A DNA stretch of 25,184 nucleotides. Origin: a virus. Below are positions 23,271 to 25,184 of the stretch, piece by piece (position 1 is the first letter of the stretch; the number at the start of each line of letters is the position of its first letter). The notes beneath the pieces were generated by a model. That model was not told the origin of the DNA. It did no database searches and worked only from the letters and a program-made list of their open reading frames with translations. The DNA lies in the IMG/VR virus record IMGVR_UViG_3300007514_000059, positions 1 through 25,184 of that record; one strand, 5' to 3'. The position numbers were made by a program, and so were the translations under genes.

Positions 23271-23717
23271 TTAAATTGTTATAGTGGTAATTAATTTACC
23301 TGTTAAAGATACTGGTTCAAATGCTCCACCTCTTACTATATCATAATCCCCAGGTGGAATATAATTACTTCGTTCTGTTTTATATAATTTCCATACATAA
23401 ATTAAATCTCGTGGTGAACCATCTTTATGTGGATTTCTTGCCAAAGGTTCTTCATGAACAAGTCTTCCCGTTTCTCTACTATACATCCATAACTTAGTGT
23501 CAGAACTTACTACTCTATATTTAATCTTTACTACATCACCTTGTTTACCATTCCATTTTTCGTGTGTGGTTTTCCAGGCAACAATAGGATGTTGATTAAA
23601 CTCTTCTTTTGTATCAGTATATTGTTCGGTATATTTTGCTTCTGGCCAAATAGTTATTCCTATTATAATAAGAATCATTGAACCAACTATAACTTCTAAA
23701 ATTTCTTCAAATGTCAT
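23271..23717 (-). CDS. N-terminally membrane-anchored exported protein, last gene of the pilin-like cluster
   Basis: 148 residues. MTFEEILEVIVGSMILIIIGITIW: one TM helix at about 6-24 preceded by two glutamates, resembling the N-terminus of a pilin but without a prepilin leader. The exported part (25-148) is beta-rich and soluble: KIKYRVVSSDTKLWMYSRETG, an RDLIYVWKLY segment and PPGDYDIVRGG near the end, which looks like an Ig-like or lectin-like fold. ATG overlaps the preceding stop as ATGA, so it is translationally coupled. Probably a cell-envelope protein acting with the two pilin-like proteins; no family recognised. Confidence 0.78.
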   Translation of the reverse strand: MTFEEILEVIVGSMILIIIGITIWPEAKYTEQYTDTKEEFNQHPIVAWKTTHEKWNGKQGDVVKIKYRVVSSDTKLWMYSRETGRLVHEEPLARNPHKDGSPRDLIYVWKLYKTERSNYIPPGDYDIVRGGAFEPVSLTGKLITTITI

Positions 23718-24133
23718 ACTTTTATTTTCTTTCTTATATAAGATAAATAGTTATCCATTTCTCGTAACTTCGGATTATTTTTATCTTTCTTAAACAACTC
23801 ATCTCTTTTGTTTTTCAGTTTACCATATGCCTTTTTATAGTCTTGTTGTGAAATTCCTTTCATTGATTTCCTATAATATAAATGATGAAATGCTTCATCC
23901 TCGGCTTCTGCTCCACGAACTCCAGCAACTGCTGTTACTTGTTCTACTTCATAATAGACTTCAGTAACTTCTTGAATTTCTTCCCATACTACTTCATCCC
24001 ACATAGCATCTAAGTCAAGAACCAAAGTATCAATCTCTGGCTCTTGACTTAATAGAATACTACTCGTAAAGAACAGGAGTTTCAGAAAGTTCGAAGTTAA
24101 GTGAATCGTATGTGTAATAATAAATTTCATCAT
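23714..24133 (-). CDS. Small exported protein of unknown function in the pilin-like cluster
   Basis: 139 residues from ATG 24133 (ATG 24130 equally possible; the frame is open further upstream, inside the pilin gene). A hydrophobic stretch FLKLLFFTSSILLSQ with likely cleavage after SQ suggests a signal peptide with a long N-region. The mature part begins acidic (EPEIDTLVLDLDAMWDEV), continues with EVTEVYYEVEQVTAVAGVRGAEAEDEA, and ends in a basic helix (DYKKAYGKLKNKRDELFKKDK). The start overlaps the upstream pilin gene by about 70 bases and no good ribosome site is seen, so start choice is the weak point. Overlaps the next gene by four bases. No function assigned. Confidence 0.6.
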   Translation of the reverse strand: MMKFIITHTIHLTSNFLKLLFFTSSILLSQEPEIDTLVLDLDAMWDEVVWEEIQEVTEVYYEVEQVTAVAGVRGAEAEDEAFHHLYYRKSMKGISQQDYKKAYGKLKNKRDELFKKDKNNPKLREMDNYLSYIRKKIKV

Positions 24134-24479
24134 TAGGTCTTTGGTGGAATATTGCAGGTTCATCTACAGCATCCAAACTAAATTGCCATTCATTATCTTC
24201 ATCTGGTACACCAAGTTCTAAATTAACAGTTAAATTTCTAACTCTTTTTATAGTAGTCAATGGATTAAATGGCCATTCAGCCACACCATTTTCAATCAAT
24301 CTGTTATTAGCTTCTTCTTCACATCCTGCCCATATCTGGTCTACAAAAGTTTTCTCGGCTCTCTCGGTAGCCATATCTAATGTTTTACCATATCTCGGAA
24401 TTGCTACTGCTGCAAGAATACCTAAAATGATTGTAACCATTACTAATTCAATTAGTGTAAATCCTTTTTGGTTTTTCAT
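24060..24479 (-). CDS. Type IV pilin/pseudopilin-like protein
   Basis: 139 residues. Textbook prepilin N-terminus: MKNQKG|FTLIEL with cleavage after Gly6, Phe at mature position 1 and Glu at mature position 5, followed by a hydrophobic helix VMVTIILGILAAVAIP (13-28). The remainder is a short globular domain (DMATERAEKTFVDQIWAGCEEEANNRL, then beta-rich to the end). The length fits a minor pilin or type II secretion pseudopilin (GspG/H type). It would be processed by a prepilin peptidase (PilD/GspO family), not encoded here. GGAG ribosome site before ATG; 22 bases downstream of the larger pilin-like gene. Confidence 0.88.
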   Translation of the reverse strand: MKNQKGFTLIELVMVTIILGILAAVAIPRYGKTLDMATERAEKTFVDQIWAGCEEEANNRLIENGVAEWPFNPLTTIKRVRNLTVNLELGVPDEDNEWQFSLDAVDEPAIFHQRPNDEIYYYTYDSLNFELSETPVLYE

Positions 24480-24495
24480 TTTAATTCTCCATTCT

Positions 24496-24507
24496 CCGTA
24501 ATTACGG
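24496..24507. repeat. 12-bp perfect palindrome CCGTAATTACGG
   Basis: Lies at the junction of the two pilin-like genes and includes the stop codon of the first. It could be a small operator or a weak hairpin; it could be chance. Confidence 0.4.
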
Positions 24508-25158
24508 TGTTAGTGTCTTATGTAACTGAGAAGGGTTCTCAATATCTGCAACGATTAGAGCCGGTGCTTGTGCGGAAGTACCACTACCTGATCCTGGTAT
24601 CACAAGATAAATGTAAGCACCATCCTGAAATGGTGATTGAATTCCTGAATTACCAAAGTTCTTCACAAAATCATTTGCACCATCTACATCAAACTCAACA
24701 TCTACTTGGTGTGTTTCACCTGCGAAACTCATCCAATCACCTGCTAATGCATCTTCATCATCTACTGCTGGTGAAAAGACATAAACATAATCAGATAAAT
24801 CTGATGTATATCCAGTTTGTGCAGCCTTTACATAATCATCTATGTATGTTTCAAGTGCCTGGTCTGTAGTTTGACCTTCACCAAGTGTTACTCCACCTAC
24901 TTCTGAATCATACTTAGATTGTCCTGGGAATCTTCCTTTACCCTCTTCAGACACTGCTTGGTTGTAATAGTTATTTGCTACGGTAAGAATTTTATCAATG
25001 TTATTCATTGATTTCTTTTCTTTAGCACCAGCACCGACACCACCAAACTTTGGAGCGGCTGTGGTGGCTAGAGTAGCCATCATAGCTGTAGTAACTGCGA
25101 ATTCTGCGAGTGAATTACCTTTGTTACTTTTTAGCTTTTTAATTAGGTTTATGAACAT
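24502..25158 (-). CDS. Large pilin-like protein with prepilin signal
   Basis: 218 residues. The prepilin-type N-terminus MFINLIKKLKSNKG|NSLAEFAVTTAMMATLATTAAP has a basic leader ending in Gly14, Glu at mature position 5 (Glu19) and a hydrophobic helix of about 20 residues ending at Pro36. The globular part is acidic and Gly-rich, with YYNQAV, a long D/E-rich middle and a hydrophobic AYIYLVIPGSG strand near the end. The start at 25158 is chosen because AGGAG lies seven bases upstream; an ATG at 25173 is in frame but would put that site inside the gene. First visible gene of the cluster. Assembly would rely on host type IV pilus/T2SS machinery. Major or minor pilin-like role inferred. Confidence 0.82.
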   Translation of the reverse strand: MFINLIKKLKSNKGNSLAEFAVTTAMMATLATTAAPKFGGVGAGAKEKKSMNNIDKILTVANNYYNQAVSEEGKGRFPGQSKYDSEVGGVTLGEGQTTDQALETYIDDYVKAAQTGYTSDLSDYVYVFSPAVDDEDALAGDWMSFAGETHQVDVEFDVDGANDFVKNFGNSGIQSPFQDGAYIYLVIPGSGSGTSAQAPALIVADIENPSQLHKTLTP

Positions 25159-25165
25159 TTCAGTT

Positions 25166-25170
25166 CTCCT
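25166..25170 (-). promoter_or_regulatory. Ribosome binding site deciding the start of the 218-residue pilin-like gene
   Basis: AGGAG seven bases before ATG 25158; supports the shorter start. Just before it, the minus strand reads ATG AAA CTT AAA TGA, possibly the end of an upstream gene beyond the window. Confidence 0.7.
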
Positions 25171-25184
25171 CATTTAAGTTTCAT

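Overview
This AT-rich window looks like the baseplate and tail-fibre part of a contractile-tailed (T4-like, 'far-T4') marine bacteriophage. A bacterial chromosome carrying a related tail-like particle is not excluded. The assignment rests on a compact run of baseplate genes: a gp5/gpV-like spike, gp25, gp6/gpJ, and a very large protein carrying a P2 gpI-like segment. These are followed by Gly/Ser-rich, domain-shuffled structural proteins. No capsid, terminase, sheath, tube or replication gene is visible, and I see no tRNA or rRNA gene. There is no gene-free stretch longer than about 210 bases.

Layout, read in the direction of transcription (minus strand, high to low coordinates). (1) 25158-23271: a cluster of two type IV pilin-like proteins, a small signal-peptide protein and a membrane-anchored protein, ending at a bidirectional terminator (23239-23267). 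(2) 23001-23222, on the plus strand: a lone 73-residue membrane protein with its own promoter, a structured leader and the same terminator. (3) 22794-23000: the divergent intergenic region, containing a perfect 15-bp inverted repeat. (4) 22793-8159: the baseplate operon: a small acidic protein, the spike, an unusual hydrophobic protein, two small unknowns, gp25, gp6, a DNRLRE-like structural protein, a 100-residue protein and the 2281-residue protein. (5) 8048-4495: a family of tail proteins built from shared N, middle and C domains, partly split by in-frame stops, then a PKD-domain protein and a SET-domain protein. (6) 4451-1230: three fibre-like proteins sharing a C-terminal 40-residue cassette. 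(7) 1168-1: a minimal MscS-like protein and an outer-membrane-type protein cut by the window edge.

Nearly all genes in 1-22793 are packed with TAATG overlaps or gaps under 45 bases and good AGGAG-type ribosome sites, as in one late operon. Four exact copies of an AT-rich 10-mer (TTATATTTAT) lie in intergenic gaps in front of transcription units and may be phage promoter elements.

The most unusual parts are the isolated small membrane protein gene, the pilin-like cluster beside a tail operon, and the envelope-type genes (MscS-like, outer-membrane-like) at the end of that operon. The modular tail proteins, whose PKD and N/M/C domains are divided between neighbouring reading frames, are also unusual. 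The signal peptides ending in FGQ and LSQ suggest a Gram-negative marine host of the Bacteroidota/Marinimicrobia kind, but this is a guess.
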